Source: Nitrospinaceae bacterium (GTDB taxonomy: Bacteria > UBA8248). From it: DNA of 41,871 nt. Positions 25,908 through 35,871 of this stretch are shown piece by piece. A program made the position numbers and the translations under genes. The stretch's first letter is position 1; every line of letters starts with the position of its first letter. The stretch is from the NCBI GenBank assembly GCA_018669005.1, contig JABJAL010000124.1, positions 1 to 41,871 of the forward strand, given 5' to 3'. Under the pieces are notes generated by a model. That model saw only the letters and a program-made list of their open reading frames with translations, was not told where the DNA came from and ran no database searches.

Positions 25908-26159
25908 ATGCTGGTTACCGTTAAATGTTTTGCCTGGGCTCGGGACGTTACGGGCGAGGATGAAATCGAACTTGAGGTGCCTGAAAGCGGCACAGTAAAA
26001 GATCTGCGCGCTGCACTTGCCCAAAAATTTCCGCCCTTTTCCGAGAAGATGGAATCTATCGCCGTTTCAGTTAACCAGGAGTTTGCTGGAGATTCCCACG
26101 CTGTTGCGGCGGGCGATGAATTGGCTCTTATTCCTCCCATCAGCGGAGGTGTCGCATGA
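25908..26159 (+). CDS. moaD: Molybdopterin synthase sulfur carrier subunit MoaD
   Basis: An 83-residue ubiquitin-fold protein that carries the thiocarboxylate sulfur for molybdopterin synthesis. It has the expected VKCFAWARD start, the central VKDLRAAL helix and the LALIPPISGG ending. Active MoaD needs a C-terminal Gly-Gly; here the reading frame adds Val-Ala after it. The moaE ATG overlaps its TGA, so the two subunits are translationally coupled. ATG 25908 is preceded by GAGAGGGATGCCAG, which includes a ribosome-binding site. Confidence 0.9.
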   Translation: MLVTVKCFAWARDVTGEDEIELEVPESGTVKDLRAALAQKFPPFSEKMESIAVSVNQEFAGDSHAVAAGDELALIPPISGGVA

Positions 26160-26587
26160 TCTGCAAAATTGTCGAGCGTCCTGTTGATATGGATGCGCTC
26201 ATCAAGGATGTTTCTGCCGATGATATCGGCGGTGTGTGTACGTTTATCGGGCTCGTGCGAAATCACAGCCGCGGCGAGCAGGTTACGCATCTTGAGTATC
26301 AGGCCTACCCCGAGATGTCGGAGAAAAAAATGCGCCAGGTGGTTGAGGAAATCACCGAGCGCTATGGGGTGGAACGTGTCGCTATGGAGCACCGCATCGG
26401 CACCCTTCAAATCGGTGAGATCGCTGTGGGCATTGCGGCGGCCTCGGCCCATCGGGATGCCTCGTTCAAGGCTTGCCGATATGCGATTGACCGCATAAAG
26501 CAGATCGTACCGATCTGGAAAAAAGAATTTGGCGAGGGTGGGGCCGTTTGGGTTGAAGAATGTTCCGTGGATGCCGAAATTTCTTGA
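26156..26587 (+). CDS. moaE: Molybdopterin synthase catalytic subunit MoaE
   Basis: A 143-residue large subunit of molybdopterin synthase, which inserts two sulfurs from MoaD into precursor Z (cyclic pyranopterin monophosphate). Conserved segments are GLVRNHSRG, LEYQAYPEM, the HRIGTLQIGE strand, SAHRD and VPIWKKE with the active-site Lys pair. The length is typical. Overlap ATGA with moaD. Molybdoenzymes themselves are not in the window. Confidence 0.95.
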   Translation: MICKIVERPVDMDALIKDVSADDIGGVCTFIGLVRNHSRGEQVTHLEYQAYPEMSEKKMRQVVEEITERYGVERVAMEHRIGTLQIGEIAVGIAAASAHRDASFKACRYAIDRIKQIVPIWKKEFGEGGAVWVEECSVDAEIS

Positions 26588-26638
26588 ATATTCCTAAAAT
26601 CCCATGCAACACTTTGAAATCACTTCGATAAAAATTAT

Positions 26639-26666
26639 TTGACATATTAGTAAATCTGCGTAACAT
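26639..26666 (+). promoter_or_regulatory. Sigma-70-type promoter for the liv operon
   Basis: A perfect -35 TTGACA (26639-26644) is followed by a 16-base spacer and TAACAT (26661-26666, four of six matches). It lies in the 267-base gap before the binding-protein gene and predicts a leader of about 180 bases. No other element was recognised in that leader. Confidence 0.45.
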
Positions 26667-26854
26667 AGTGTCAAATCCAAGACAGACAGATATTAGCTCA
26701 ACCGTTTATGACCTTGTGTTCATGGTCTATGCAAAATTTCCTGCCTCGGATGGGAAGTTTTTTGCGATTTATGGGTTTAATGATGTGATCACTTAATTTT
26801 GCTTCGCAGGAGTTACCCTTAGGTTCCTACTACACGGATGGGAGGGTTGGATTG

Positions 26855-28039
26855 ATGAAGAGTATTTTAAAGGTAGTAATGGTTGCGGTGTTGACCGTGG
26901 TTGTTGCCTGGGCTGGCAATGTTTGGGCAGCTGGTCAGATCACGGTAGGCGTTGCCGTATCGCAAACGGGCCGCTATGCCGAGCCCGCGGGCAGGTTTGT
27001 GAATTCTTGGAAAATGTATGTTGATCAACAGAATGCCAAGGGCGGTTGGATTGGTAAGAAGATCAATTTGACCATTCTTGATGATAAGTCGGACAAGCAG
27101 CAGAGCATCAAGCTTTTCGAGAAATTGATTACCCATGATAAAGTTAACTTCACCATGGGCCCCTATTCTTCGGGCATCACCGACGCCGTGGCCAATATTA
27201 TCGAGCGCTACAAGTATCCGACGATGGCGCCGGGCGCCTCCTCGGGTGTTATCTGGCAGAAGGGGCGCAAGTACCTGTTCAACATCATCGCCGTTGCCCA
27301 GGACTACCAGAAGGGCGCGCTCCACATTGCCAAAGATATTGGCGTCAAGCGCATCGCTGTTGTTGGTGAGGACAGCCTCTTCCCCCGCCAGACGGCAGAG
27401 GGTGTACGCGCCTGGGCGAAGAAGCTTGGCCTGAAAATCGTTCTTGAGGAGAGCTATCCGAGAAAGCAGCAGGACTTCACCGCTCTTCTTACGAAGATCA
27501 AGTCCCGCCGCGCCGAGGCCCTGATCTCGAACAGCTACTTCGCCGATGCGACTGCCCAGATTCGCGGTCTCCGCGAGTTGAACATCAATCTCAAGATGTT
27601 TGCCGGAACCGTTGGCCCTGCGCTTCCCAAGTTCGCCAAGTCACTCGGAAATACGGCTGAGTATGTCCTCGGGTTCAGCCAGTGGGAGCCCAAGCCTGAT
27701 ATTCTCAAACGGGCCGGCATGAAGGCCTATATCGCCGAGTATGTAAAACGCTATGGCGTGAAGCCCAACTATCATGCTGGCCAGTCCTATGCCTCCTTCC
27801 AGGTGCTCGGCGCAGCTATCGCGGCTGCGGGAAGCATCGATCGCGCAAAGGTGTGGAAAACGATGCGCTCGTTCAGCACCAACACGGTCATCGGCCCCTG
27901 GAAGGTTGACGGCAATAACCTGAATAGCCATGAAGGCCTGACCTTCCAGATTCTCAAAGGCCAGAGGAAGATCGTTTGGCCCGCGAAGCTGGCGGAGGCG
28001 AAATACACGCTTCCCATGCCGAACTGGAAGAGCCGTTAA
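26855..28039 (+). CDS. livK: Branched-chain amino acid ABC transporter, periplasmic binding protein
   Basis: A 394-residue periplasmic solute-binding protein of the Leu/Ile/Val (HAAT) family. The signal peptide probably ends at VWA (about residue 24). The mature start QITVGVAVSQTGRYAEPAG is the usual first strand and ligand loop. Later family segments include NFTMGPYSSGITDAV and QQDFTALLTKIKS. Ligand could be a branched-chain amino acid, an amide or another small carboxylate; the fold alone does not decide. GGAGG is nine bases before ATG 26855. It is the first gene of a complete five-gene importer. Confidence 0.93.
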   Translation: MKSILKVVMVAVLTVVVAWAGNVWAAGQITVGVAVSQTGRYAEPAGRFVNSWKMYVDQQNAKGGWIGKKINLTILDDKSDKQQSIKLFEKLITHDKVNFTMGPYSSGITDAVANIIERYKYPTMAPGASSGVIWQKGRKYLFNIIAVAQDYQKGALHIAKDIGVKRIAVVGEDSLFPRQTAEGVRAWAKKLGLKIVLEESYPRKQQDFTALLTKIKSRRAEALISNSYFADATAQIRGLRELNINLKMFAGTVGPALPKFAKSLGNTAEYVLGFSQWEPKPDILKRAGMKAYIAEYVKRYGVKPNYHAGQSYASFQVLGAAIAAAGSIDRAKVWKTMRSFSTNTVIGPWKVDGNNLNSHEGLTFQILKGQRKIVWPAKLAEAKYTLPMPNWKSR

Positions 28040-28102
28040 GCCCTCCAGTTGTATCGGAAGGCTCTGTTGTTTAAGAGGTAGCTGATCCATTAAACGCACA
28101 GT

Positions 28103-28132
28103 GCCGGGGTCGCAGCTGTGGCCCCGGTATTT
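28103..28132 (+). terminator. Hairpin between livK and livH, possible attenuating terminator
   Basis: GCCGGGGTC (28103-28111) pairs with GGCCCCGGT (28120-28128), including two G-U pairs, around an eight-base loop. ATTTT follows. The short T-run suggests partial termination or protection of the livK transcript, giving more binding protein than permease. Confidence 0.5.
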
Positions 28133-28191
28133 TGCGAAAAAAACATTGGCTCTAGTGATCTGATTCCTTGCAGAGAGGATTTTTGGGAAGC

Positions 28192-29181
28192 ATGGAAAAG
28201 GCTGAACGAAGAAGCGCATACATGTTGGCCGGGTTTTTGGTTATCGCCTACTCCCTGCCTTTTGCCATTGGTATTTATACCGAAAACGTTTTTTTCGACC
28301 GCCAGTGGCTGGCCGACCTGGCTACCGTTCTGTTGAACGGGGTGATGCAGGGCGGCGTGTACGCGATGTTTGCCGTCGGATTGACGATGATTTTCGGCGT
28401 CATGCGGATTATCAACGTGGCCCATGGCGAGATGGTCATGCTCGGCGCTTATTTAAGCTACGCTGCTTTTTTCTGGTTCGGCTTTGATCCGCTTCTCTCT
28501 ATGGTTTTTACGCTTCCGATTGCTTTCGGCCTTGGCTGGATGATACAGAAATTTCTCCTCAACGCCGTGGTCGGCGGCCCCGAGCTTACCCCGCTTTTGA
28601 TGACCTTTGGCCTCGGTCTCGTGATGATCTATGGCGTGGAATGGCAGTTCACCACCGACTACAAGACCATCCCCTATGCCCCCGACGCATTTCAGATCAC
28701 CGAAAGTATCGTGGTGGGAAAAAGCCGGTTGATTAGTTTCGGGATGGCGCTTGTCATCTCGGTGGGCGTGTTTATGTTTTTAAAAGTGCACCGAATCGGG
28801 AAGGCCATTCGGGCCACTTCACAAAACGCCGATGTCGCCATGGTTTGCGGGATCAACATTTCCCAAATCTACATGATTACATCGGGGATTAGCGCGGCGC
28901 TCGCGGTTGCCGGGGGCGCGCTGGTCTCGATTCAATTCGGTTTTAATCCCGAAACGGGAATAATCTATACCCTACAGGCATTCGCCATCATCGTTCTCGG
29001 CGGGCGCGGGCACTATATCGGCGCCATGATTGGCGGCGTCATGTTGGCCGTCATGGAGAGCATAATTTCCTTCATGCTTCCGAATGGAACGGCGCTGGTT
29101 GAAATCGCGGCATACGGCCTGATGATTTTCGTGCTTTTAATTCGTCCCCGGGGCTTGATGGGGCCGAAAACCGATTATTAA
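28192..29181 (+). CDS. livH: Branched-chain amino acid ABC transporter permease LivH
   Basis: A 329-residue membrane permease with about eight helices. Family signs are LLNGVMQGGVYAMFAVGLTMIFGVMRIINVAHGEMVMLGAY near the start and RATSQNADVAMVCGIN, the cytoplasmic EAA-like loop. The end is LLIRPRGLMG. ATG 28192 gives the normal N-terminus; the TTG at 28168 has no family support. It forms the channel with LivM. Confidence 0.94.
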   Translation: MEKAERRSAYMLAGFLVIAYSLPFAIGIYTENVFFDRQWLADLATVLLNGVMQGGVYAMFAVGLTMIFGVMRIINVAHGEMVMLGAYLSYAAFFWFGFDPLLSMVFTLPIAFGLGWMIQKFLLNAVVGGPELTPLLMTFGLGLVMIYGVEWQFTTDYKTIPYAPDAFQITESIVVGKSRLISFGMALVISVGVFMFLKVHRIGKAIRATSQNADVAMVCGINISQIYMITSGISAALAVAGGALVSIQFGFNPETGIIYTLQAFAIIVLGGRGHYIGAMIGGVMLAVMESIISFMLPNGTALVEIAAYGLMIFVLLIRPRGLMGPKTDY

Positions 29182-29193
29182 GCGGAGATAGAT

Positions 29194-30132
29194 GTGAGCA
29201 ATAAAGATCATTGGAGAAATCTTGGCATTCTGGGCGGGAGCGTGGTGCTCCTTTTGTTTGTCCCGCCGATATTTTCCATTTATATCCGATCTTTTTTCAT
29301 GTTCATGATGATGTACGTCGTTCTCTCGTTGAGCTGGAATATCATTAGCGGCTACACGGGCTACATCTCATTTGGTCATGTCGTTTTCTATGGTGTCGGA
29401 ACCTACACAACGGCCATCCTCGTGGTGGACTACGGCTGGCATTGGATAGGTGGCCTCATAGCCGCCGGGGTGGTCGGGGTTGTCTATGCTATTCTAATCG
29501 GGTTTCCCGTCTTAAGGCTCAAGGGCCCTTACTTTGCCATCGCCATGCTCGGTGCCGCCGAGGGTACGCGGGTTATCGCCATCAACTGGGTGAGCCTGAC
29601 GCATGGCGCAGATGGCATCGCCTATAAAAATATTGAAAATTCGTGGGAAACCTACCACGCCATGCTCGTCTTGATGATCGTCACCATTATTGTTTCCTAC
29701 TGGGTGGGGCATTCAAGATTCGGCATACGATTAAATGCCATTCGGGAAGATGAAATCGCCGCCGAGTCCCTGGGGGTGAACACCACTTTTTATAAATTGG
29801 CTGCGCTGGCCCTCTCCGCATTTTTCGCGGCCATAGCGGGCGGCATCCAGGGTTATAAAACGCTCTATATCGAGCCGGAATCGGAATTTTTTATCCTGGT
29901 GACGATTTACATGAAGCTGTTCGCCATGTTCGGAGGCAGGGGGACCGTTGTTGGTCCGATATTGGGTGTTGCGGTGCTTTACTCCGTTCAGGAGTACACC
30001 TGGATTCGCTTCCCCACGGCGCACCTCATTACATTCGGTATCTTCATCATTCTCGTAGCGCGTTTCATGCCCCGTGGTCTGATGGGTTTTGCTATTGATC
30101 ACGGTTGGGCGCGCAAGGGAATGGTTCACTAA
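29194..30132 (+). CDS. livM: Branched-chain amino acid ABC transporter permease LivM
   Basis: A 312-residue permease, the second half of the Liv channel. It has the family segments LSLSWNIISGYTGYISFGHVVFYGVGTY, LRLKGPYFAIAMLG and RLNAIREDEIAAESLGVNT, and the end RFMPRGLMG. GTG 29194 follows GGAGATAGAT, a good ribosome-binding site. It lies 12 bases after livH. Confidence 0.94.
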   Translation: MSNKDHWRNLGILGGSVVLLLFVPPIFSIYIRSFFMFMMMYVVLSLSWNIISGYTGYISFGHVVFYGVGTYTTAILVVDYGWHWIGGLIAAGVVGVVYAILIGFPVLRLKGPYFAIAMLGAAEGTRVIAINWVSLTHGADGIAYKNIENSWETYHAMLVLMIVTIIVSYWVGHSRFGIRLNAIREDEIAAESLGVNTTFYKLAALALSAFFAAIAGGIQGYKTLYIEPESEFFILVTIYMKLFAMFGGRGTVVGPILGVAVLYSVQEYTWIRFPTAHLITFGIFIILVARFMPRGLMGFAIDHGWARKGMVH

Positions 30133-30149
30133 GGAAATGGCTGAATAAA

Positions 30150-30878
30150 ATGGCTGAAGCGCAAGAAATCGCTCTTGAGGTAAAGGATCTGAAAAAGCAC
30201 TTCGGCGGCATCAAGGCCGTCGATGGCTGCAGTTTCGATTTGCCCAAGGGGAAAATATCGGGATTGATTGGACCCAATGGCTCCGGTAAGACGACGACGT
30301 TTAACCTGCTGACCGGTGTTCTCGGGGCGGACAGTGGTGAAGTAATTTTTCATGGCGAGAACATCGTTAACCTCAAGCCCTATCAGGTTTTTGGGAGAGG
30401 CATCAGCCGGACTTTTCAGATTACGCGTGTATACCGCGAGATGACTGTGCTCGAAAATATGCTTTCGGCCTCAAGTATGAAGGTCTCGGAAAAAGAGGCG
30501 CGCGAAAAAGCCGAAATGCTCATGGAGTTTGTCACGCTGACGAAACTTCGAGGCGAGTATGGCGGCAACCTCTCCTACGGGCAGCAGAAGCTTCTTGAAT
30601 TCGCCAGGGCGCTGATGACTGATCCGGAGGTTATTCTTCTCGATGAGCCTGCCGCAGGTGTGAACCGGACGCTTCTCCAAAATCTTCTGGAGCATATCCA
30701 TGATCTCCAGGAAAACCAGGGTAAGACAATTTTAATTGTCGAGCACGATATGAACGTGATTATGAACCACTGTGAGAAAATCTTTGTGATGGACTATGGG
30801 GTAAAAATTGCCGAGGGCCCGCCCGAGGAAATCCAGAACAACGAATACGTCATCGAAGCATATTTTGGACATAAATAA
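30150..30878 (+). CDS. livG: Branched-chain amino acid ABC transporter ATPase LivG
   Basis: A 242-residue ABC ATPase. Walker A is GPNGSGKTT at residues 41-49, the signature is LSYGQQKLLEFARAL, Walker B is VILLDEPAAGVN and the switch His is in IVEHDMNVIM. It powers the importer together with LivF. ATG 30150 follows the livM stop by 17 bases; the longer reading overlaps livM and lacks family support. Confidence 0.95.
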   Translation: MAEAQEIALEVKDLKKHFGGIKAVDGCSFDLPKGKISGLIGPNGSGKTTTFNLLTGVLGADSGEVIFHGENIVNLKPYQVFGRGISRTFQITRVYREMTVLENMLSASSMKVSEKEAREKAEMLMEFVTLTKLRGEYGGNLSYGQQKLLEFARALMTDPEVILLDEPAAGVNRTLLQNLLEHIHDLQENQGKTILIVEHDMNVIMNHCEKIFVMDYGVKIAEGPPEEIQNNEYVIEAYFGHK

Positions 30879-31589
30879 ATGGCTTTACTTGAACTGAAGA
30901 ACATCGAGGCGGGTTATGGCCGGAGTCAGATTCTCCACGGCGTAACGCTTGAGGTGCGCGAAAAAGAGGTGGTGTGCGTAATCGGCCCGAACGGCGCCGG
31001 TAAATCCACCACGTATAAAGTCATCATGGGCTTTATCAACTATCTGGGCGGCGAGATTAATTTTAACGGAAATAGCATCGTCGGATTTCGGCCCGATCAG
31101 ATACTCGGCCAAGGGCTCGGGTATGTGCCCCAGGGGCGGATTGTCTTTAACCAGATGACGGTTAAGGAAAATCTTGAGATGGGCGCTTATGTCGAGCGCG
31201 ACAACAAGAAGATCGCCGATGCGATGGAGTATGTCTTTACGCTTTTCCCCCGCCTTGCCGAGCGCCAACGCCAACTGGGTGGAACGATGAGCGGCGGGGA
31301 GCAGCAGATGCTCGCCATGGGCCGCGCACTGATGACGAGGCCGCAGATGATCATGATTGACGAGCCCTCGCTCGGCCTGAGCCCCCGGTTTGTCAGCGAG
31401 GTTTTCGAGTTGATTGGTCGCCTTTCGGACGAGGGGCTGACCATTATGATTGTTGAGCAAAATGCTACTAGGGCCCTCGAAATTTCGGACCGCGGCTATG
31501 TTCTTGAGCTTGGCCGGAACCGATATGAGGGAACTGGGCAGGAGTTGCTCGACAACCCGGATGTTCGCAGAATGTATCTGGGCGGCTGA
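30879..31589 (+). CDS. livF: Branched-chain amino acid ABC transporter ATPase LivF
   Basis: A 236-residue ABC ATPase. Walker A GPNGAGKST is at residues 36-44, the signature MSGGEQQMLAMGRAL and Walker B MIMIDEPSLGLS follow, and IVEQNA carries the usual Gln-Asn in place of the switch His. The ATG directly follows the livG stop codon with no gap. It ends the operon. Confidence 0.95.
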   Translation: MALLELKNIEAGYGRSQILHGVTLEVREKEVVCVIGPNGAGKSTTYKVIMGFINYLGGEINFNGNSIVGFRPDQILGQGLGYVPQGRIVFNQMTVKENLEMGAYVERDNKKIADAMEYVFTLFPRLAERQRQLGGTMSGGEQQMLAMGRALMTRPQMIMIDEPSLGLSPRFVSEVFELIGRLSDEGLTIMIVEQNATRALEISDRGYVLELGRNRYEGTGQELLDNPDVRRMYLGG

Positions 31590-31725
31590 ACGACGAGGTT
31601 TCTTTGTTTTGGCCCTCGGGCTTCTATTTATCTGATTCAAATTCCCTTGATTTCGCTTTAGTTTAATCGTCTTTTCCTCATCTGCGGGATTGGTGTATTG
31701 TTTGCCGCCGGGAGGAGGGAGCGGT

Positions 31726-32355
31726 ATGATTCGCGTCAAGATTTGTGGTGTCACCACGCTGGAAGATTCCCGCCATGCCCTTGAACGCGGGGCGGACGCG
31801 CTGGGCCTGAATTTTGTGCCTGGAACGCCGAGATGCCTTGATGTGGAGGCGGCGGCGGCGCTGGCCTCGAATCTTCCTCCGTTTGGCGTGCGTGTGGGCG
31901 TATTTGTGAACGAGAGCGCCGAGCGGGTGGAGTCGATAGCGCGGCAGGTGGGTTTGGATGCCGTACAACTCCATGGCGAGGAGACGCCGGAGACCTGCCG
32001 TGTTTTGCTAGACAAGGGCTTGCGGGTAATTCGCGGCCTTCGCGTCAGGGGGGCGGAGACGATTGCAGAGGCGGCCCGCTTTCCAGATTGCACGATTCTG
32101 CTCGACGCATACGCCAAGGGCGAATTGGGCGGGACGGGGAAAACCTTTGACTGGTCGCTGGCCCGAGAGTTGGCTTCCCAGCGCGATGTGATTCTCTCGG
32201 GTGGGCTGAATCCAGATAACGTTGCCGAGGCCATCCGCCAGGTTGGCCCCTTTGGTGTGGATGTGAGCAGCGGGGTCGAGGGCGATGTACCGGCCCGCAA
32301 GGAAGCGAGTTTGGTGGAAGCGTTTATTCTTAATGCACGCAATGCGGCGGCATGA
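31726..32355 (+). CDS. trpF: Phosphoribosylanthranilate isomerase
   Basis: A 209-residue TIM-barrel enzyme of tryptophan synthesis that turns phosphoribosylanthranilate into the carboxyphenylamino-deoxyribulose phosphate. The VKICGVTT start carries the catalytic Cys, and the catalytic Asp is in LLDAYAKGELGGTG. LSGGLNPDNV and the end GVDVSSGVE form the phosphate site. ATG 31726 has GGAGGAGGGAG upstream. It opens a ten-gene co-directional run; trpE, trpD and trpC are not in the window. Confidence 0.96.
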   Translation: MIRVKICGVTTLEDSRHALERGADALGLNFVPGTPRCLDVEAAAALASNLPPFGVRVGVFVNESAERVESIARQVGLDAVQLHGEETPETCRVLLDKGLRVIRGLRVRGAETIAEAARFPDCTILLDAYAKGELGGTGKTFDWSLARELASQRDVILSGGLNPDNVAEAIRQVGPFGVDVSSGVEGDVPARKEASLVEAFILNARNAAA

Positions 32356-32376
32356 AGTATCGATACCGGAGTTGAG

Positions 32377-33594
32377 ATGCCACAGACAACAGAGACAGGA
32401 CGATTTGGAATCTTCGGGGGGCGGTATGTTCCCGAGACGCTCATGCCGGCCCTTGAGGAGTTAGAGGCCGCCTACGATGAGGTGCGTGAGGACCCGGCGT
32501 TTCGTGCCGAGCTTGCAGAAATTTTAGATAAATATGTAGGTCGCCCGACACCGCTCTACCATGCGGCCAGGCTTTCCGAGGCGCTGGGCTCTCTTAAGGT
32601 TTATTTAAAAAGAGAGGACCTTTGCCACACGGGAGCCCACAAGATTAATAACACGCTGGCCCAGGTGCTTGTGGCCAGGCGACTCGGCAAGACGCGCATT
32701 ATCGCTGAGACCGGCGCTGGCCAGCATGGTGTTGCCACAGCCACGGCAGCCGCCCTTTTTGGCCTTGAGTGCGATGTCTACATGGGCGAGGAAGATGTGG
32801 GAAGGCAGGCGCTCAACGTCTTCAGAATGCGTCTTTTGGGAGCGCGCGTGATTCCTGTGACATCGGGTAGCCGCACCCTTAAGGATGCGACCAACGAGAC
32901 GCTTCGCGACTGGACGGCCTCGGTGCGCACCACGCACTACATCATCGGCTCTGTTGTGGGGCCCAATCCGTTTCCGCGCATGATCCGCGATTTTCAGTCG
33001 GTCATTGGCAGGGAGGCCAGGGCCCAGATTATCGAGGCCGAGGGCAAGCTACCTGATATTTGTGTTGCGTGCGTCGGCGGGGGAAGTAATGCCATCGGGC
33101 TTTTCCATCCCTTCATCGGAGATAAGGATGTCGAATTGATTGGTGTTGAGGCGGCTGGCCGCGGGATTGATACCGGCGAGCATGGGGCCTCGCTCAACGC
33201 CGGGCGCGTGGGTGTGTTGCACGGCTGCCAGATGCATTTGCTCTACGATGATGACGGGCAGATTATCCCGGCCCATTCGGTATCGGCGGGGCTCGACTAT
33301 CCCGGTGTGGGGCCCGAGCACTCCTATCTCAAGGACTCAGGGCGCGCCCGCTATCATGCAATTGGGGACACCGATGCGCTTCACGGGTTCAAAAAATTAT
33401 CCATTCTTGAGGGCATAATTCCGGCGCTTGAGAGCTCGCATGCCATCGCCTTTCTCAACATTCTGGCCGAGGAGACAGCAAGGGCGGGCGAGAGCAAAAC
33501 AGTTGTCGTCTGCCTCTCGGGGCGAGGCGATAAGGATGTTCAGCAGGCAGAGGGGCTCCTTCGGGATCTTGATGGCAATGGGGCGGGCGCATAA
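32377..33594 (+). CDS. trpB: Tryptophan synthase beta chain
   Basis: A 405-residue PLP enzyme that joins indole and serine. [19 protein letters not shown] is the typical start. The PLP Lys89 is in HTGAHKINN and the phosphate loop is [10 protein letters not shown]. The Glu of the ETGAGQHG segment is catalytic. The length is standard for TrpB1. Its stop overlaps the trpA start by one base, so the two subunits are translated together. Confidence 0.97.
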   Translation: MPQTTETGRFGIFGGRYVPETLMPALEELEAAYDEVREDPAFRAELAEILDKYVGRPTPLYHAARLSEALGSLKVYLKREDLCHTGAHKINNTLAQVLVARRLGKTRIIAETGAGQHGVATATAAALFGLECDVYMGEEDVGRQALNVFRMRLLGARVIPVTSGSRTLKDATNETLRDWTASVRTTHYIIGSVVGPNPFPRMIRDFQSVIGREARAQIIEAEGKLPDICVACVGGGSNAIGLFHPFIGDKDVELIGVEAAGRGIDTGEHGASLNAGRVGVLHGCQMHLLYDDDGQIIPAHSVSAGLDYPGVGPEHSYLKDSGRARYHAIGDTDALHGFKKLSILEGIIPALESSHAIAFLNILAEETARAGESKTVVVCLSGRGDKDVQQAEGLLRDLDGNGAGA

Positions 33595-34418
33595 TGCAGA
33601 ATTCTGGCCGCTTCGAGGCGCTATTTGGCCAGCTTAAAGCCCAGGGCCGCTCGGGGCTCTATCCGTTCGTTACGGCGGGCGATCCCGATCTTGCCTTCAC
33701 GCGACGTTTGCTTCCCGCGCTGGCTGAGGCGGGGGCCGATGGATTCGAGATAGGAGTGCCGTTCAGCGATCCGCTGGCGGATGGTCCGACGATACAACGC
33801 GCAAGCATGCGCTCGCTCAAAGGGGGCACCACCCTCAAGAGTGTTATCGAGTTGGTTGCGGACGTGCGGGCCGAAATGCCCGATGCCCCGATCGTGCTCA
33901 TGACCTATTACAACCCGATTATCGCCTATGGCCTGAAGGCTTTTTGCTCGGAGGCGGCTCGGGCAGGGGCCGATGCGGTTATCGTTCCTGACCTTCCCCC
34001 CGAGGAGGCGGGCGAGCTTCTTGATGAGATGTCGGAGGTGCCCCTTGAGCCGATCTTCATGCTTGCGCCCACGAGCACGGACGCGCGGATTGATCTTGTG
34101 AATCGCTCGGGCGGCGGATTTATTTATTATGTCGCACAAATGGGCGTCACTGGCGCCAGGGATTCTCTGGCCACCGATATGGGCGATACGCTTGAGCGGA
34201 TTAATCGTGTGAAAAACCGGCCCGTGGCCGTAGGATTTGGCATCAAGACCCCGGAGCAGGCAGCCGAGGCGGGTGCGATAGGTGATGGCGTGATTGTGGG
34301 TAGCGCCCTGATAGATGTCATGGAACGTGAAGAAGGAGATGAGGAGAAGCTCCAGGCGGCTTGCCGCTATATCGAGTCTCTCCGCCGGGCGCTGGAAGGC
34401 TCAAAAGCCGCATCTTAA
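33594..34418 (+). CDS. trpA: Tryptophan synthase alpha chain
   Basis: A 274-residue TIM barrel that cleaves indole-glycerol phosphate and channels indole to TrpB. Catalytic Glu52 and Asp63 lie in FEIGVPFSDPLADGPTIQ. The segments MTYYNPI, VPDLPPEE and GFGIKTPEQA complete the active site. It starts within the last base of the trpB stop codon. Confidence 0.97.
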   Translation: MQNSGRFEALFGQLKAQGRSGLYPFVTAGDPDLAFTRRLLPALAEAGADGFEIGVPFSDPLADGPTIQRASMRSLKGGTTLKSVIELVADVRAEMPDAPIVLMTYYNPIIAYGLKAFCSEAARAGADAVIVPDLPPEEAGELLDEMSEVPLEPIFMLAPTSTDARIDLVNRSGGGFIYYVAQMGVTGARDSLATDMGDTLERINRVKNRPVAVGFGIKTPEQAAEAGAIGDGVIVGSALIDVMEREEGDEEKLQAACRYIESLRRALEGSKAAS

Positions 34419-34460
34419 TTTCGACTAATAATCTCCTGAACCAAGTAAAAGGAAAAGATC

Positions 34461-35870
34461 ATGTCTGAAAGAACGCTTTACGACAAAATATGGGACAGCC
34501 ATGTCGTCACCCGGCTCGAATCGGGCCAGTATCAGCTCTTCATCGGGCTGCATCTGATCCATGAGGTGACGACGCCGCAGGCATTCTCCTCTTTGAAGGA
34601 AAATGGCTCGAAAGTCGCTTTTCCCGAAAGAACCATTGCCACGGCGGACCACATTACGCCGACGCTCTCCCAGCTCAGGCCGTTCAAAGACGATCAGGCC
34701 GAGGCCATGATGTCTGCCCTTGAGCAGAATGTTGATGAGTTCGGAATTCGCTTCCTCAACTGGAGCACCGGCAAGCAGGGCATCGTCCACGTCATTGGCC
34801 CCGAGCATGGTCTCTCGCAACCGGGGCTGACCATTGCCTGCGGCGACAGCCACACCAGCACCCACGGGGCCATGGGCTCTCTGGGTTTTGGCATTGGCAC
34901 CACCGAGGTGGGGTTTGTACTCGAAACGCAAACCCTCGTGCTCAATCGCCTGAAGGTTCACAGAATTAATGTTAACGGCAGCTTGAACAAGGGCGTTTTT
35001 GCCAAGGATGTTGTTTTAAGAATCATTCACGATCTTGGCATCAAGGGTGGCCTCGGGCAGGCCTATGAATATGCTGGCAGCGTTATAGAGGACATGGAGA
35101 TGGAAGGGCGGATGACGGTGTGCAACATGAGCATCGAGGGCGGCGCCCGCATCGGCTACATCAATCCGGATGAGACGACCTACGATTATCTTGAGGGCAG
35201 GGAATTTACTCCCAAGGGAGATGATTTCGACCGCGCTTTGGAATACTGGAAATCCATCGCCTCGGATCCCGATGCTGTCTACGATCATGTGACGGATATC
35301 GAGGGTGAGTCGATTGAGCCGATGGTGACCTGGGGAATCAATCCCGGCCATTCGGTTGGCATATCGGAAAAACTTCCCGCCCCCGATTCATTTACGGGAG
35401 AGGACATCAAAACAGCCGAGCAGGGTTATGCCCATATGGCCCTCAAGCCGGGTGATGCCATTGCGGGAACGAAGATCGACGTTGCCTTCCTGGGCTCGTG
35501 CACGAACTCGAGGCTATCCGACATGCGCGAGGGGGCGAGGGTTCTCAAGGGAAATAAGGTGAACCCCAAGGTCAAGATGTTGGTCGTGCCGGGCTCTCAG
35601 CAGATTAAAGCCCAGGCCGAGAGTGAGGGGCTTCACGAAATATTCCAGGAGGCCGGGGCCGAATGGCGCGAGGCGGGCTGCTCGATGTGCCTGGGTATGA
35701 ACGAGGATAAATTGGTGGGGACCGAGAGAAGCATTTCGACTTCAAACCGAAATTTTATCGGGCGGCAGGGAAGCCCTCGCGGGCGGACACATTTGGGCAG
35801 CCCGGCCATGGTTGCGGCCTCCGCGATAGAGGGATGCCTTTCTAATCCGGCAGAAATGGTGGGTAACTAA
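34461..35870 (+). CDS. leuC: 3-isopropylmalate dehydratase large subunit
   Basis: A 469-residue aconitase-family subunit for the second step of leucine synthesis. The [4Fe-4S] cluster ligands are in GSCTNSR and CSMCLGMN. Other family segments are TADHITPT, the [19 protein letters not shown] substrate loop, and [21 protein letters not shown] precedes the ATG. It partners leuD one base downstream. Confidence 0.97.
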   Translation: MSERTLYDKIWDSHVVTRLESGQYQLFIGLHLIHEVTTPQAFSSLKENGSKVAFPERTIATADHITPTLSQLRPFKDDQAEAMMSALEQNVDEFGIRFLNWSTGKQGIVHVIGPEHGLSQPGLTIACGDSHTSTHGAMGSLGFGIGTTEVGFVLETQTLVLNRLKVHRINVNGSLNKGVFAKDVVLRIIHDLGIKGGLGQAYEYAGSVIEDMEMEGRMTVCNMSIEGGARIGYINPDETTYDYLEGREFTPKGDDFDRALEYWKSIASDPDAVYDHVTDIEGESIEPMVTWGINPGHSVGISEKLPAPDSFTGEDIKTAEQGYAHMALKPGDAIAGTKIDVAFLGSCTNSRLSDMREGARVLKGNKVNPKVKMLVVPGSQQIKAQAESEGLHEIFQEAGAEWREAGCSMCLGMNEDKLVGTERSISTSNRNFIGRQGSPRGRTHLGSPAMVAASAIEGCLSNPAEMVGN

Positions 35871-35871
35871 A

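Noticed and set aside
25841-26452. 203-residue minus-strand open frame
   Set aside because: Antisense to moaD and moaE, both clearly recognised.
31590-31725. Trp attenuator or leader peptide before trpF
   Set aside because: No short frame with tandem Trp codons and no clear terminator/antiterminator pair was seen.
30885-32444. 519-residue open frame on the minus strand
   Set aside because: It lies antisense to livF and trpF, is low-complexity and Ser/Arg/Pro-rich, and matches no family. Both plus-strand genes are certain.
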